Positions 63,076 to 64,000 of a stretch of 64,000 nucleotides of DNA are shown piece by piece. Origin of the DNA: Bradyrhizobium stylosanthis (GTDB lineage: Bacteria; Pseudomonadota; Alphaproteobacteria; Rhizobiales; Xanthobacteraceae); assembly GCF_001641335.1 (NCBI RefSeq), contig NZ_LVEM01000004.1:624100-688099 (forward strand), in the 5' to 3' direction. Positions within the stretch are counted from its first letter, which is position 1. Every line of letters starts with the position of its first letter. The notes beneath the pieces are model-generated. The model had not been told where the DNA came from. It saw nothing but the letters and a program-made list of their open reading frames with translations, and made no database searches. A program made the position numbers and the translations under genes.

Positions 63076-64000
63076 ATGCCGACGCCGGAGGCGGTCCTCG
63101 TTCTCAACAGCGGCTCGTCGAGCATCAAGTTCGGGCTGTTCGACATTGCGGCGGCCGAGCCCGTCCTGCTGTGCAAAGGCCTGCTCGACGAGCACGAGGA
63201 CAAGCCTCGGCTCACGGTGAGGAGTCCCGCGGGCGAGACCCTGTTCGACAAGCAGCGCGCGAGCGCCGATACCGACGGCGGCCATCTGTTCGCCGATGTG
63301 CTTGGCTTCATCGAGGACCGGTTCGGTGCAGGCAGCTTGCGCGCGGCCGGCCATCGCATCGTCCACGGCGGTCCGGATTATTCGGCACCCGTCATCCTGA
63401 CGGACGCCGTCCATGCAAAGCTGGAGGCGCTGACGCCCCTGGCGCCGTTGCACCAGCCGCGGTCCCTTGCGCCGATCCACGCCATCTCGGCGATCCGGCC
63501 CGAGCTGACGCAGATTGTCTGCTTCGACACCGCCTTCCATCACGGCCTCGCACCGCCCGCGAGCCGCTTCGCCATTCCCCGCCGCTTCGAGGCGCGAGGC
63601 ATCCGCCGCTACGGCTTTCACGGCCTCTCATTCGAATATGTCGCGGGGCGCCTGGGCGGGATCGCGCGGGAGCTCGCCGCTGGGCGTACCGTCATTGCGC
63701 ATCTCGGCAATGGCGCCAGCCTCTGCGCCTTGCGCGGTGGCCAGAGCGTTGACACCACGATGGGGCTGACGCCGCTCGACGGCCTCGTGATGGGCACGCG
63801 CTGCGGCACCATCGATCCCGGCGTGCTGCTCTACCTGCAGCAGCACGAAAAGATGTCTGTCGAGGATCTCCAGCACCTGCTCTATCACGAGTCCGGCCTG
63901 CTCGGCGTCTCCGGCCTCTCCGCGGACATGCGCGAGCTGCTCGCGAGCCGCGAGATCGCGGCGCGGGAGGCGGTGGATCTATTCGTCCTTCGCGCGGCGC
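63076..64000 (+). CDS. ackA: Acetate kinase, partial (right edge)
   Basis: About 308 of an expected 400 residues are present before the window ends. The ASKHA fold is clear: LVLNSGSSSIKFGLFD, the active-site AAGHRIVHGG, FDTAFHHGL, the ATP-binding HLGNGASLCAL and GLTPLDGLVMGTRCGTIDPG. It makes ATP and acetate from acetyl phosphate, the product of the upstream phosphoketolase. The start ATG at 63076 is 5 bases after the xfp stop. Confidence 0.97.
   Translation, partial: MPTPEAVLVLNSGSSSIKFGLFDIAAAEPVLLCKGLLDEHEDKPRLTVRSPAGETLFDKQRASADTDGGHLFADVLGFIEDRFGAGSLRAAGHRIVHGGPDYSAPVILTDAVHAKLEALTPLAPLHQPRSLAPIHAISAIRPELTQIVCFDTAFHHGLAPPASRFAIPRRFEARGIRRYGFHGLSFEYVAGRLGGIARELAAGRTVIAHLGNGASLCALRGGQSVDTTMGLTPLDGLVMGTRCGTIDPGVLLYLQQHEKMSVEDLQHLLYHESGLLGVSGLSADMRELLASREIAAREAVDLFVLRAA

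Overview
The window is high-GC DNA with the gene content of an alphaproteobacterium, most likely Bradyrhizobium or a close relative in the Nitrobacteraceae. The case rests on alphaproteobacterial LexA spacing (GAAC-N7-GAAC), several palindromic repeat families that I associate with Bradyrhizobium chromosomes, an Ala/Lys/Pro-rich tail on pyruvate phosphate dikinase, DUF6894/DUF1236/DUF3096-type small proteins, and clustered chemoreceptors. It reads as ordinary chromosome. The only mobile DNA seen is a transposase piece at the left edge; there is no prophage, CRISPR array, rRNA or tRNA.

Layout. 1-587: IS5-type transposase fragment. 620-5979: GrdB-like protein, class III CoA-transferase, YedK, a Nudix hydrolase and small proteins. 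6158-7798: ECF sigma factor, DUF4142 protein and cupredoxin, all on the minus strand. 8058-14409: sulfurtransferase, dihydroorotase-type amidohydrolase, then a tightly overlapping ygfZ-tag-HD hydrolase unit, a tyrosine phosphatase and a NadQ-type regulator. 14459-17173: a very large DUF2339 membrane protein. 17243-25080: four tandem methyl-accepting chemotaxis genes. 26422-28700: acuI and an MFS transporter. 29039-32722: the nadABC operon behind two matching operator-like sites. 32842-45665: cell wall hydrolase, ppdK, glyQS, an S49 peptidase, an N6-adenine methyltransferase-like enzyme and a long-chain polyprenyl diphosphate synthase. 46277-50104: HxlR regulator, FabF-like synthase, LysE exporter, RidA and an alpha/beta hydrolase, probably one operon behind a near-perfect 23-bp palindrome. 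50240-58747: ispE, a TPR protein, ETF-ubiquinone oxidoreductase, a family-4-like uracil-DNA glycosylase, a GT39-like membrane protein and rnhB. 59306-60472: a radical SAM protein related to SplB. 60683-64000: phosphoketolase and acetate kinase, the latter cut by the window edge.

How genes connect. nadQ (13441) probably controls nadABC (29039). Phosphoketolase makes acetyl phosphate and the adjacent acetate kinase turns it into ATP. Five genes handle DNA damage or DNA/RNA hybrids: yedK, tag, udg, rnhB and the radical SAM gene.

The strongest lead is the radical SAM gene. Its promoter -35 lies inside a perfect LexA box, its mRNA may be leaderless, and its protein ends in QLSLF, the consensus beta-sliding-clamp-binding pentapeptide. 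That predicts an SOS-induced, clamp-recruited radical SAM enzyme acting on DNA. YedK in the same window ends in the similar QGSLF after a flexible linker.

Intergenic DNA is rich in large imperfect palindromes, about 20 copies in at least seven families. Most gaps over 150 bases contain one or more.
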